Below are positions 22,190 through 31,515 of a stretch of 38,093 nt of DNA, in pieces; the first letter of the stretch is position 1; the number at the start of each line of letters is the position of its first letter. Source of the DNA: Alectoria sarmentosa (lineage: Eukaryota > Ascomycota > Lecanoromycetes > Lecanorales > Parmeliaceae); the NCBI GenBank assembly GCA_009733775.1, contig WOGZ01000316.1:1-38093 (forward strand). Reading direction: 5' to 3'. The translations under genes and the position numbers were made by a program. The notes under the pieces are model-generated. The model worked only from the letters and a program-made list of their open reading frames with translations, ran no database searches and had not been told where the DNA came from.

Positions 22190-22573
22190 AAATTGATTAT
22201 CGAGTATAAGATAAGAGAGCAAGCATGCTCGGTTCGAATCTTTTCACGAGTTTTCAAAATATCATGAGCGCAAACTTCTTAAGGAAAAAGGGATCGCCCA
22301 AACAAAATCACTCTTTTCGAAAGATCTTTCGAACGATCTTTTGAAGCTCCGCAAGTTATTTTTATTAACAAGAAGAAAGAGGCCGCCCAAAAAGGATCGT
22401 CGCTACTTTTTGATTTTGTGTTTGAAAAAACAAGGATTTCTTCGATAAGTATTCTCTCGACAAGTTTTTTCGATTTCTTTCGAATTTGCATTTGCGATGT
22501 TTTTCGGACGTATCTTTCGACGAGGACGCATCTTTCGACGAGGACACCGAAATCTTCTTTTGTTGCCGGCATC
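22190..22573 (+). other. nearly unmutated 3' segment of element D
   Basis: About 380 bp with ordinary composition, unlike everything upstream. The plus-strand phase through 22378-22395 encodes RGRPKR, an AT-hook-like core, within QEERGRPKRIVATF. Further on, an 18-bp tandem unit (catctttcgacgaggac) around 22510-22550 gives repeated acidic FDEDAS-type residues in one phase. Several overlapping short frames on both strands (22279-22679) are open simply because RIP stops are missing. The segment ends directly at the 3' LTR, so it is the integrase tail or 3' untranslated region. Confidence 0.55.
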
Positions 22574-22768
22574 TGTTATGAGAATTCTGTCACGACAAAC
22601 ATGTAAATTTGACAAAATACCTACCTTGCCAAGGAAATTTGCTTGTCAAAGAAATATCTCGGCAAGGTCCTTAACTTAGCATTACAAATAACTATTTCTA
22701 AATAAAAAGAATCAAGATTCTTATATACTTTTATGTCTTTTATAAATTGTCAAAACTATGCTTTAACA
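22574..22768 (+). repeat. 3' LTR of element D (195 bp)
   Basis: Aligns base for base in length with 15485-15679. Differences are g/a and c/t only. It keeps TG at the start and CA at the end (taaca). The following aattt (22769-22773) is the right target duplication. Confidence 0.9.
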
Positions 22769-22773
22769 AATTT
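22769..22773. repeat. right target-site duplication of element D (aattt)
   Basis: Exact match to 15480-15484 at the outer edge of the 3' LTR. Confidence 0.7.
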
Positions 22774-22979
22774 GATTTAAGATATTTTTTAATAAATACG
22801 ATAAATTATCTTTTAAATCTTTTAATTATCGAGAAATTTAATTTTAATATAATTATAGTTTATACATTTGAAAAATTCATTTTAAGTGAAAATAAAGAAA
22901 GATTATCGTTTTTATTTAATATACGAGCGAAAGATTCTTCATCGTAATAGTATTCGCGTATTTATAAATTTTTAATTTT

Positions 22980-23294
22980 TCAACGTTTGATCTCGAATTT
23001 AATTATATTTATAATAAAAAAATTCGTTATTTCGAATATTGCATTAAAAGTAAAATTTGAAAAAACGATCGTTAAAGACTTTTCATTAATAACAAAAATG
23101 ATTAAAATGATAACGATAACGAAGCGTGATTTTCTTAATAATATTATATTAAAACAATAATATTTATTTTTCGAGATTCTTTTCCTTGAATTAATCACGA
23201 AAAAATTATCAATATTTACGATATTAAAAAATATCGATGATTGTTTAATGTGAATATTATCGCATGATTCGAATATATTTAATACGTGTATCAT
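22980..23294 (-). pseudogene. degenerate frame downstream of the element F integrase
   Basis: A 104-codon minus-strand frame starting MIHVLNIFESCDNIHIKQSS and running through NIDNFFVINSRKRISK. Many Ile and Phe residues could be former Thr, Ser and Pro codons, so this may be a Thr/Ser/Pro-rich tail. It matches no family I recognise. It may belong to the 3' end of element F or be unrelated. Confidence 0.3.
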
Positions 23295-24560
23295 AAATGA
23301 GATTTGAAAATGTTAAGATCACGAATATGAATTTGAAATGAGATTTCGAATCTTTACGATTCGAACTTCGAGTAAGATTCGAATTTCAATCTTCGAAAAA
23401 ATTTATAATATATTAATATAAAAGCAAACGTAAAATGTGTGTAAAATAAAATATAATAAATTAATACAAAAATAAACGCAAAATCGTATTTAATAATAAA
23501 AAAAATTTCGATTGAGAAAGAAATTTTTGAATAATTTAAATATATTAATAAATTATTTGAAAAGTTTTCGATCGATAAAATCGAAATTTTCGAATTTCGA
23601 GCAACATGTTTCGTTTAATGTTTAATTTAACGAATAATATAATTAAGATGTAATAATTCTTTAACTTTTTCGTGATACGATCTTTTTTGATACGAAAGAT
23701 TCTTTATGAATAATAAATGATTTTTTCGAAATTTTTGATACGAAAGATTCTTTATAAAAAACAAATGATCTTTTCGAAATAATAAATGATTCTTTTGAGA
23801 TCAAAATAAAAGTAATTTTTTCGATTTTCGAAATTAAAATAAAAGCAATTGTTTTTTAAAAAACATTTAAATCTCTTTATTTTCGATATTTCTTTATTGA
23901 TTTTTAATCGTATTTTTTATCGTAATCATTTATTAAATCTTTCGTTTTATTTAAATCATCGACATTATATTAAACGTTATGTGTCGATCCTCAATTCTTT
24001 CACTTAATGAGATATTAAATTATCGATTTTTTATTACGCGTTTTTCGTTTTCGAGAGCGAACGATTGATTTATTTATAAGCTTTTTAATTTCGTATAAAT
24101 CTTTAACTTTTAACTCATTCACGTTTATGACGAGGGTTTATTCTTTTTATCTTAACTTATAATATAATTTTTTTTTAAAACGAATTTTAATATAATAATG
24201 AAAATCATCGAATATATTTTTCAAAGTTTAAAAAGATTCAATTTATAAATTAATTTATCGTATTTGCAAAAAATCGTAAATGATTCGACTTTTTAATTAA
24301 AAAGCTTTACGTTTTTCAATTTAAATAAATGATATCTTTTATACAACTTAACATAAATTTTATTATCAAATTTCATTTTTATAATCTTATAATGATTATC
24401 ATAATATATTTTTATATTAAATATCGTGAAAACAAATGCATTAACGATTTCTCGACGATTTTTGTTTTGATTATCGATTATATCGATTTAATTCGAGACG
24501 ATCACGTCGAAAATATCAAATCCTTTATTTAATTTTATTTTATAAATAATTTCATTGGAA
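23295..24560. other. AT-rich region with a 48-bp tandem repeat
   Basis: No domain recognised. The motif tgatacgaaagattctttat at 23688 and 23736 gives a 48-bp period, with a decayed third unit to about 23800. The plus-strand frame at 24329-24532 has no recognisable features. The region probably includes the end of the element F integrase on the minus strand. Confidence 0.5.
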
Positions 24561-24599
24561 AATTTTCTTATTAAAGCGTTTATAAAATTATTTAATGTT

Positions 24600-25060
24600 T
24601 TTCGAAATTATATGAAAAATTTATTTTATAAAACGTTTAAATTATAAACAATGTGAAAACGTAAAGCGATTTCGAAAGTTTGATTGATTCTTTTCGATTA
24701 ATCGTTTATTTGAAAATGATAAATTATTAATATAAATAAATCGATATCGAGCGATTTGAAAATCGCTTTTCATAAATCAAATATGAATTTAAAATCTCGA
24801 TTAAAAATAATCGTTTTAAAAAAATCTTAATCAATGAAAACGAAAAATAAAGTCTTTATTTATTTCATGAATCTTTAAATATCTTTTTCGAGCGTCATAA
24901 TAATTCTTTTATTAAATTTATTCGTCAAGATTATTATTATATTAAATTCATTCTCAAAAAATAAGAATCTTAAAATGAAATTAATGATTATCATATAAAA
25001 AATTAAGGAAAATGATAAAATCGATTTGAAACTTTCATAAAGAATGTGTTTTTTCATTTG
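24600..25060 (-). pseudogene. pol: element F integrase catalytic core (broken)
   Basis: The minus strand from 25057 reads FKSILSFSLIFYMIIINFIL, in which Asn at 24982-24980 replaces the first catalytic Asp (usual D-F-I). IIIILTNKFNKRI follows. The second block FNRDFKFIF has Asn at 24802-24800 for the second catalytic Asp (usual S-D-R-D). The third block is SKRINQTFEIALRF, with Lys at 24694-24692 for the catalytic Glu. The spacing of 35 residues between the second and third is exact, so the alignment is secure. All three metal-binding residues are lost, each by a G-to-A change. Two stops replace residues between the second and third blocks. Confidence 0.85.
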
Positions 25061-25259
25061 ATTTAATTAACACTTAAGACAATAAAAAATATAACGTCTA
25101 AAACGTTTGATTAGATGTTTAAAATAATATCATTTCATAATTCGTTTATAAATACGATAAAATCCTTTATGATTATGCTTAATATAAATCAATTCGAAAA
25201 CTTTTTATTTTAAATTTTTGAAAATGCATAAACGTTTTTGATTATTGTATTCATTTTGA

Positions 25260-26960
25260 TAATAAATTAAATCTTCACGAAGAATAAATTATATATTAAA
25301 AATCTTAATATATTTTTTCGGTTTATTGTTTTTTAGTCGCTCTTTTTCAATTTTCAAAGATTTTAAAATTTTAAATCATTTTTTGTTTTTTTTATATCAG
25401 CTGCAAATTTGAAATGATATTTTTTTAACATTTTCATAAAAGAAAAATTATATACGAAAATGTCGTCAAGAATTTCAATGATATTCGAATTAAGTTTTTT
25501 TCCACGTTTACGCAAAAGCCTTGATGAAATATTCAAAATAACATTTTATTTTTTCGATCTTCATCGAATATCGAAATTAAATTAAAAAACGTATTAAAAA
25601 GCTTTTATAAAACGAAGATTTATTTTATTTAAAAAAAAAAAGAAAAAAGTAATTTGTCATATAATATTCATTATTATAAAATAATTAATGAAAATAATCA
25701 TTTTTTCTCGAAACGTTGAATCAACATGTGTGAAATTTTTTTTAAGGTTTATATTAAAATTACGATTTTCAATTTTATTGATTAATAACGAAGTTTCGCA
25801 ACATTGAATAATTTGAATAAAAAAAGAATTGATTATATATCGATTTTTGAAAAAGAGTTGCTTTGAAAATTTTCAAACATATAATATATTATTATTTTAA
25901 ATTCATATTTTTTCGATTCATTAAGATTAATATATGTTTATCATTTAAAATCATGATAATAAAGATACGTTTTCGTAATTAAAGCTTTTTATAATATTTT
26001 AAATAATTTAAACTTCTCATTAATAAAAATGATTTTCATGATTTTAAAAAAAAAAATTCTTTAACGTTTATTAATAGTAAAAAATCGTTTAAAAAGTTTC
26101 GTTTTTAAATATTATAAAGATTTCGCAATTTATGCGAAATAATCGACGTTTTTACGTAATTAATTCGTTATATCTAAATAAATTTCGAGAATTTTTAAAT
26201 TTTTTGAAAATCGCATTTTTTTGATGATTGTGAATCATTCTTTGATGATAATAAATTCGAAATCATTAATCTTTTATTCAAATAAAATAATTGATGAATA
26301 ATTCAAATATGATGTTTTGATTCGAGAATAATTTTAAAATGTGCAAAAAACGTGAAAATCGTTTTTAAATGCTCGAAATGTTTTTTCACAATATAAAAAA
26401 AAATCATAATATCATTAATATAACATCTCGCGAAATGACGATATGAGCGTAAAAATTCGTTCATTTTTCTTTAAACGTAAAAAATAAAATTCTTAAATCT
26501 CATTGCTGCGATATTAAAATATTCGAATTTTTTATATAAGATAATAATAAAACGTTAATAATAATTCTTTTTAATTAAAAATAAATGAAATTGCTTATTA
26601 TAATCGATTACGTTAATAAAATTACATTTTTAAATAAAAGTAATAATGTCCTCTTAGAGCGAAATTGAATAATTATTTGAAATAATAATCTTATTCAATT
26701 CTCGAATATTTATAATCAGTTTTTCTTTTCGTTTCGAAATCTTTTTTAAATCAATATAAATGATTTTATAAATCATAAAAATCGAAAAAATAAAAGGTGT
26801 AGATTTTATTGATTAATTCATTTTTTTTATAAATATATTTTATCAAATTTTTCGCTTATCAACTTTCTAATTTTCGGAATTAAAAAATAAATTTTATTTT
26901 CGAATTTAATAAACGAGAATTGTTAATTATTAATTATATCATTCGGCTTTTTAATAAATT
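25260..26960 (-). pseudogene. pol: element F reverse transcriptase and RNase H region (broken)
   Basis: Minus-strand landmarks: a PKIRKLISEKFDKIYL block near 26870 (usual K-D-x-x-x-I-D-E-x-F), a V-I-D-I-R-type region near 26720 degraded to I-L-I-stop-K-R, then RKMNEFLRSYRHFARCYIND. The catalytic box YIND is at 26422-26411 (usual YIDD), followed by IMIFFFYCEKTFRAFKN. Beyond about 26000 the RNase H part cannot be followed with confidence. This is a third gypsy RT in the window and differs from those of D and E. Confidence 0.8.
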
Positions 26961-27032
26961 AATGATATTTTCAATATTTTTTTAAATTCGAGAATTTTCT
27001 TTCGTAAGCTTTTTTATGATTTTCACGTATTT

Positions 27033-27341
27033 TTATTTTTCATAAATCGTGATGTTATTAAGAAGTTTGATTTTCAAAATTAAATTTATTTTTGCTTTCT
27101 TTAAAATTAATTTCGAATTTAATGAATTTATGAATTTAATAAACATAAATTTTTCGTTTTGCGAAAATTTGACGATTAAAAAATGATTTTTTAATTTTAT
27201 AAAATAAACTTCTTCAGCTTCGTATTTCATTATCAAATTAATTTTATAATGATGAAATATAATGAATGAAAAATCGTTATCGTTACGTATATTAACAAAA
27301 TTAAACTTAATGTTTATAAAATGAAAATATACGTTTTTCAT
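27033..27341 (-). pseudogene. pol: element F pre-RT segment
   Basis: A 102-codon minus-strand frame. It contains NIRNDNDFSFIIFHHYKI and MKYEAEEVYFIKL, then a Lys-rich KKAKINLILK and ends LNNITIYEK. The ending matches the (N)-x-ITIY(E/G) segment found just before RT in element D (NEITIYEK), so this is the spacer between protease and RT. It is one of the longest surviving stretches of element F. Confidence 0.7.
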
Positions 27342-27487
27342 TTTTGATTCGAAAAAAAATCATAGTTCGATAATAATTCTTTCCCTTTCAAGAAAACGAT
27401 TATTATTTTAATTAACTTTAAAAAAATGCTTTGTTTTCTTTTCGCTCGAACGATTCGTCGAATACGCACATTATCTTATAACGTAAA

Positions 27488-27820
27488 TTATACAAATATC
27501 GAGACATTTCGATATCTCGTGAAAATTATGCTTTTCTTAAAAAGATTAATAATCATTTCTTTTAAATTAAAAATATTCATTTTTATTAAAAGGTTTGTTT
27601 TGAAATTATCAACAACGTATATGTTTTTGATAAATTTAATCATAATTGATTTTTTTTTCGTCGTCTTTCTTTTCATGAAAAAAAAAATGTGATTTATTTA
27701 TTCGTGAAATGTCGATTGAAATTTATTTCTCGCAGAGTGATTGTGAATTCATATCTTTTTATAATCAAAAAAGATATAAATCGTTTTAAAAACAATCTGT
27801 TATTTATATTCATAAAACAC
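27488..27820 (-). pseudogene. pol: element F aspartic protease C-terminal part
   Basis: The minus-strand frame from 27676 reads FIKNIYVVDNFKTNLLIKMN, then IFNLKEMIINLFKK and RYRNVSIFV. This fits the C-terminal half of a retroviral-type aspartic protease (a V-V-x-x-L-x-x-N-L-L-I-G-M-D block and following strands), with Lys for Gly and Asn for Asp. The active-site D-S/T-G would lie upstream, above 27676, and could not be read. The opposite-strand frame at 27426-27692 is its shadow. Confidence 0.6.
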
Positions 27821-28299
27821 TTCGTATTTAAATAATTTAATTTAAGAGACGCATTTTTAAAGAAATTAAAAAGTTCGATTAAATAATGTTAAAAATGAAA
27901 AGATATCTCGTTCGAAAAAGTAAAAAAGGTTATTGATTCAATCAATTTCAATTTTTTAATAATAATTTTTTTCGTTAAAGTCGATTTATGTAATGATTTT
28001 TTGTCTTTTTATAACTTCTCAAATCTCATTATCTTTCATTAATAAGATTTCGATCGAAAATGTGTATGTAAAAGATTATTAAAAGCAATTTTTTTTTAAC
28101 ATTTACGATATATTAATTTCTCGTTTATTTTGTTAATCATAATATAATAAGAGACAACGACGAGTTCAACGTTTATGTCGTTCTTAAATTCCGTTTTATT
28201 CTCATTTTTCGAAAACTTGTTTTCATAAACATCATAAAATTGTTTTCTATTATTTAGGTATATAATAAAAAAAAAATTGCGAAATAATGAATATTAGAA

Positions 28300-28560
28300 T
28301 TTTTATGATATTTTTCGATATTATAATGAATATTTTTATTCGAAAATTTATTGAAATAAACTTTTTGCGGAGCGCGAATTATAAATATTTCATTAAACTC
28401 TTTTAAATTTCCATATTTTGAATTTCCGTATTTCGAATTTTCATATCCTGAATTTTCATATTTAGAATTTTCATATTTTTGATTATTATTATATTATCTC
28501 GAACAGTAAAATAATCGTTTATTTCGATTTTCATAATTCGATCGATTCGAATATTATAAT
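28300..28560 (-). pseudogene. gag: element F gag tail with (K)YENS pentapeptide repeats
   Basis: An exact 15-bp tandem repeat of five units occupies 28406-28480. On the minus strand it encodes KYENS, KYENS, GYENS, KYGNS, KYGNL, preceded by SNYENRNKRLFYCSR, one stop and YNNNQ. It is followed by an open stretch KEFNEIFIIRAPQKVYFNKF. The composition (Tyr, Asn, Ser, Gln, Lys) is that of a disordered nucleic-acid-binding Gag tail. The repeat is a multiple of three, and only the minus strand gives a sensible low-complexity peptide. Confidence 0.6.
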
Positions 28561-28885
28561 TAATTTGATTATGCGTTTTCGATCGTGATTATAAACGACT
28601 GTTTGAGTGTTAAAAGATCATTTTTTAAAACAAATAAATTTGATTAAAATTGTTTTTAAGCTTGAGTTTGAGTCGGCGATTATACATAAAATAATATTTG
28701 ATCGTTTTAATTTTGTTGATAAGAAATATAAGCTCGTTGATTATAAAAAGAATATATAAAAAAAATCGTATAATTTGAATATAACGACGTTAATTGAAAA
28801 ATACGCGATTTCGGCATAACAGATCGTGAAAAAAAAATGATTTATTCGTATATTCATTTTATCTTTCTCTTGATGTTAATTCTTT
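28561..28885. other. spacer between element F and the element E LTR
   Basis: Mixed sequence. The plus strand has a readable phase, FESAIIHKIIFDRFN then KKYKLVDYKKN, ending in a stop at about 28819. It has a faint resemblance to the tail of a retroelement polyprotein but cannot be assigned. An unmutated gatttcggcataacagatcg occurs at 28810-28829. Confidence 0.35.
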
Positions 28886-29058
28886 TGTTAAGGCAACATG
28901 AAAATATAGTAGTGAGGTGTAAGAAGCTTGATTCTTTTTACAGAAATCTAGCTACTTATAATGCTAAGTTAAAAACCTTATCGAGATATTTCCTTGACAA
29001 ACAAATCTTTTTGATAAAACAAATATCTTATCAAGTTTATATGTTTGTCGTGATAACA
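28886..29058 (-). repeat. D-type gypsy LTR, probably the 3' LTR of element E (173 bp)
   Basis: On the minus strand it starts TGTTATCACGACAAACAT and ends CCTTAACA. It shares the central part of the element D LTR (tttgtttgtcaaggaaatatctcgataagg), but has a short deletion near the start and a divergent end. The integrase of element E ends about 1.2 kb upstream on the same strand, close to the 1.0 kb seen in element D, which favours 3' LTR over solo LTR. The flanks tcttt (28881-28885) and ttttc (29059-29063) do not match, as expected if it is not a solo insertion. A plus-strand frame of 119 codons (28837-29196) overlaps it and is a chance frame. Confidence 0.7.
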
Positions 29059-30220
29059 TTTTCGTTAATAAAAAGAAAATATAACGATTTCGCTATAAAA
29101 GCCTATTGCATAATGAACAAATGTTTTTATAAAATTCGAGAATGTTTCTCGGTCAGCAAAGTCATGAAGTTACGATTCGAATATCGTAATCGATGACATA
29201 ATAACGAGTTGACGAGACATTCCGCTTGTTGCGTCGATAAAATTCTTGATCTTTTAATTTTTTCGCAATGTTAACGTGATAATGAAATCCGAAGTATTCG
29301 TCGAAATATTCGAAACAAAAGTCGAAGTCGTGATTTGACATTTTTTTGAAAGTTGAAAAGTCGACAACATCATCATAATGTCAACGATATTCGACGCATT
29401 CGAAAAAGAAGTCGAAATCGTGACTTGATGTCCTTTCGAAACAAAAATCGAAATAAAAATCATTGTTAAGATCTGAACTTTCATAAGAATTTGAATTTTT
29501 TAAAAAAATCGACGTCGAGAAAGAGTAATTTTTGAAGCACGCTTCGAAATTAACAATAATATCGACGAAATGCGGATTATTTCTTTCTCATATTCTTTAA
29601 CGAAATTTATTGAATTCTCGAGATTCTTAATGTTATATCATTTATCGTATATTAATTCGTATTCTTTTCATCTAACGAGATATTCGATAATTACGCCACG
29701 TTCTTTTCACATAATTCTTTTATTAAAAAATCGCTTTATTTCGTAAAATTTCATAATATTAATGTTATTTTCAACGAAAATAAACGATGAGTGATTAAAT
29801 CGTGAATAATCGAATAAATTAACATTTAATGATAATAACGATTTTAATTAAATTATATTAAATATCGAATAAATTTTATAATTTTTCGAAATTTTTAAAC
29901 GATAAATCAATTTTTCAATGTGTTTCAAAATCTTGAAAGAGTCGATATATTATTGAAATAATTTTTTGATAATATCGAAATTAATAAAAATGTTATAATC
30001 TTTATATAATCGTAAATACGCGAAATTATCGATTTTAAAGAACATTGATTAATGATATTTATTATAATAATATTTGACGTTGATATTAGCGAATAAAATA
30101 ACGTCTTTTGCGAATTAATAAACGATTAAGAATTCGAACGTTTTCGATAATAATATTAACAAATTAAAAATCGTGTTAAGCGTGAAATTATAAATTAATT
30201 CGTTAAAAGTTTTTTCAATT
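29059..30220 (-). pseudogene. element E integrase tail and 3' region with a 90-bp repeat
   Basis: Holds the C-terminal part of integrase and the 3' untranslated region. The motif ttcgaa(a)caaaagtcgaagtcgtga occurs at 29309 and, diverged, at 29399, giving a 90-bp period. On the minus strand 29484-29254 is open for 76 codons, with Ser/Thr/Val-rich text (TISTSFSNAS, TTSTFVSNIST). Its function is unknown. Bases 29090-29260 are less mutated than the rest. Confidence 0.45.
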
Positions 30221-30229
30221 ATAAAGAAT

Positions 30230-30880
30230 AACGAATTATTAAGCAATGTTTAAAATCGTGAAAAAATCTTTGATTATAAAGAAGTTTTATCGAATATCGT
30301 GTGAATGTAAAATCATATAATAATTTTTATGATTTGATTCGTTCGCTCGTTATTATCATTTATTTGAAAATGATAAATCGTAAAATAAAATAAGGCGACG
30401 TCGAGACGTTGAGAAAGAATGTTTTAAAATTTTAATATAAATTTTCGATCTTTATTCGAGATAATAATTTTAAAAATTCCTTAATTAATTATTTTCAATT
30501 TATTAAAAAGTGTGTATGTTTATTGCGTTGTTAATCAAATAACCTTATTAAATATATTGATTATTCGTTTGAAAAATTTGTTAATAATCGATAAAATAAT
30601 ATTTTAATCTTTTTTCGAGCTCGATAAAATGAAAATAAAATTGAATATAAATGTATAAAATAATATTGATAATGTCTCGATTAAATTCAATGAATTGTAC
30701 GATTAATAACGTTTTGTTTAAAACATTTGATAATCGAGATAATATCGAATATATTTTCGAAATTAATTAATAAAATTTCGAATATATCATAATTTGATAA
30801 TAATTTCATAACAGCGCTGAAATCCCGAATAATTATTTTTATATGTTAATTATAAGATTTCTTTGATAAGCGCTATTGAA
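30230..30880 (-). pseudogene. pol: element E integrase (broken)
   Basis: The minus strand shows YIRYYLDYQ at about 30750-30729, where both zinc-finger Cys are Tyr (usual HCPDCQ), then TKRY and FYTFIFNFIFIL. The first catalytic Asp is Asn at 30642-30640. NKFFKR follows. The second block ISNKDRKFI has Asn at 30456-30454 for the catalytic Asp (usual S-D-R-D). The third block, YHFQINDNNERTNQ, keeps the catalytic Glu at 30348-30346. So E retains one of three catalytic residues and has lost its zinc finger, whereas D retains the finger and a different catalytic residue. Confidence 0.85.
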
Positions 30881-30956
30881 ATGCATAATCGTTAATGTCT
30901 AATAATTCTGTTTATGTGATAAATTAGATCGTCATTTTCCGAAAAACCTTTTAAAA

Positions 30957-31150
30957 GTTCTTTCGAAGAATTTTTCGATGACTTTTAAGAAATAAAAGAA
31001 GTTTCTTTTTGTCGAAGAATTTCTTTTGATGACTTTCGAGGAACAAAAGAAGTTTCTTTTTGTCGAAGAATTTTTTTTAATGATTCTCGAAAAACAAAAG
31101 CAGTTTTTTTTTATCGAAAAATTTCAATAATAATTTTCGGACGAGACTCG
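30957..31150 (-). repeat. 51-bp tandem repeat inside the element E pol region
   Basis: gtttctttttgtcgaagaat starts at 31001 and 31052, and as a decayed form at 31103. A shortened unit starts at 30957. The 51-bp period equals 17 codons, so on the minus strand it gives a repeated peptide (SSTKRNFFCSSKVIK, then SSTKRNFFYFLKVIE). It lies between RNase H and the integrase zinc finger. Confidence 0.75.
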
Positions 31151-31257
31151 AAATAAGGATTATAAATAATTATAAACTTTCTTCGAATAAAAGAACGCAT
31201 AACGACGTTCTCGTCGAATTTTTCGTTATTATCGATTTATTATAAAAATCGAACATA

Positions 31258-31515
31258 TCATCGATCGATAATGTAATTTTCGATAAGACGTTTATGAAAT
31301 TTCGCAAATATTGTTATTAAAGAGCAGAAAATTTCATAAAGCGCATTCAATTTTGAATATTTTGAATTAAAACATTTTTTATTATGATTTATGTTTATCA
31401 AACGAAATAAAGCATTCGAAATTATGTATTTTTTTTCGAATTTATGTTTGACGTCAAGTTTAAATTGTTTTAAAAATTGAGAGGCACGTATGAAACGTAT
31501 ATTTATGCGCATCAT
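31258..31515 (-). pseudogene. pol: element E RNase H C-terminus / connection domain
   Basis: The minus-strand frame from 31515 reads INIRFIRASQFLKQFKLDV, then KHKFEKKYIISNALFRL. This is the gypsy RNase H end: R-A-S-Q-F-L, then D-V-x-H-K-P-G-K, then N-x-x-x-D-A-L-S-R-L, with Asn in place of the Asp. It continues with LNALYEIFCSLI and FHKRLIENYIID, typical of the connection to integrase. About 85 codons are open. Confidence 0.8.

Larger units (their letters stand above)
15485..22768 (+). mobile_element. element D: complete, RIP-degraded Ty3/gypsy retrotransposon
   Basis: A 7.3-kb plus-strand element with 195-bp LTRs at both ends and an aattt target duplication. The order is gag, then a pol with a Ser-rich linker and pre-RT segment (18.8-19.0 kb), RT (19.0-20.1 kb), and integrase (21.0-21.6 kb) after RT, which is the gypsy arrangement. 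The two LTRs differ only by transitions in the stretches compared. All coding frames carry stops. The last 380 bp before the 3' LTR are nearly unmutated. Confidence 0.9.
22774..28885 (-). mobile_element. element F: minus-strand Ty3/gypsy remnant without recognisable LTRs
   Basis: The minus-strand order is low-complexity gag tail (28.5 kb), protease (27.7 kb), pre-RT (27.3-27.0 kb), RT (26.9-26.0 kb), and integrase (25.1-24.6 kb), the gypsy order. It is a different lineage from D and E: its integrase and RT blocks differ and its gag tail is Tyr/Asn/Ser-rich. No LTR pair was found. The LTR at 28886-29058 has the right strand to be its 5' LTR, but fits better as the 3' LTR of element E. The extents given are only the gap between neighbouring elements. 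Confidence 0.7.

Noticed and set aside
22279..22679. Five overlapping open frames on both strands, one Arg/Lys/Ser-rich
   Set aside because: They coincide with the unmutated segment of element D and overlap in conflicting phases. Their openness reflects higher GC, not several genes.
28886..29058. Reading this LTR as a solo LTR or as the 5' LTR of element F
   Set aside because: Flanking pentamers do not match, and the distance from the E integrase fits a 3' LTR as in D. Still, a 5' LTR of F is not strictly excluded.
28837..29196. 119-codon plus-strand frame
   Set aside because: It runs antisense through the 28886-29058 LTR and into the 3' region of element E. No domain is visible.
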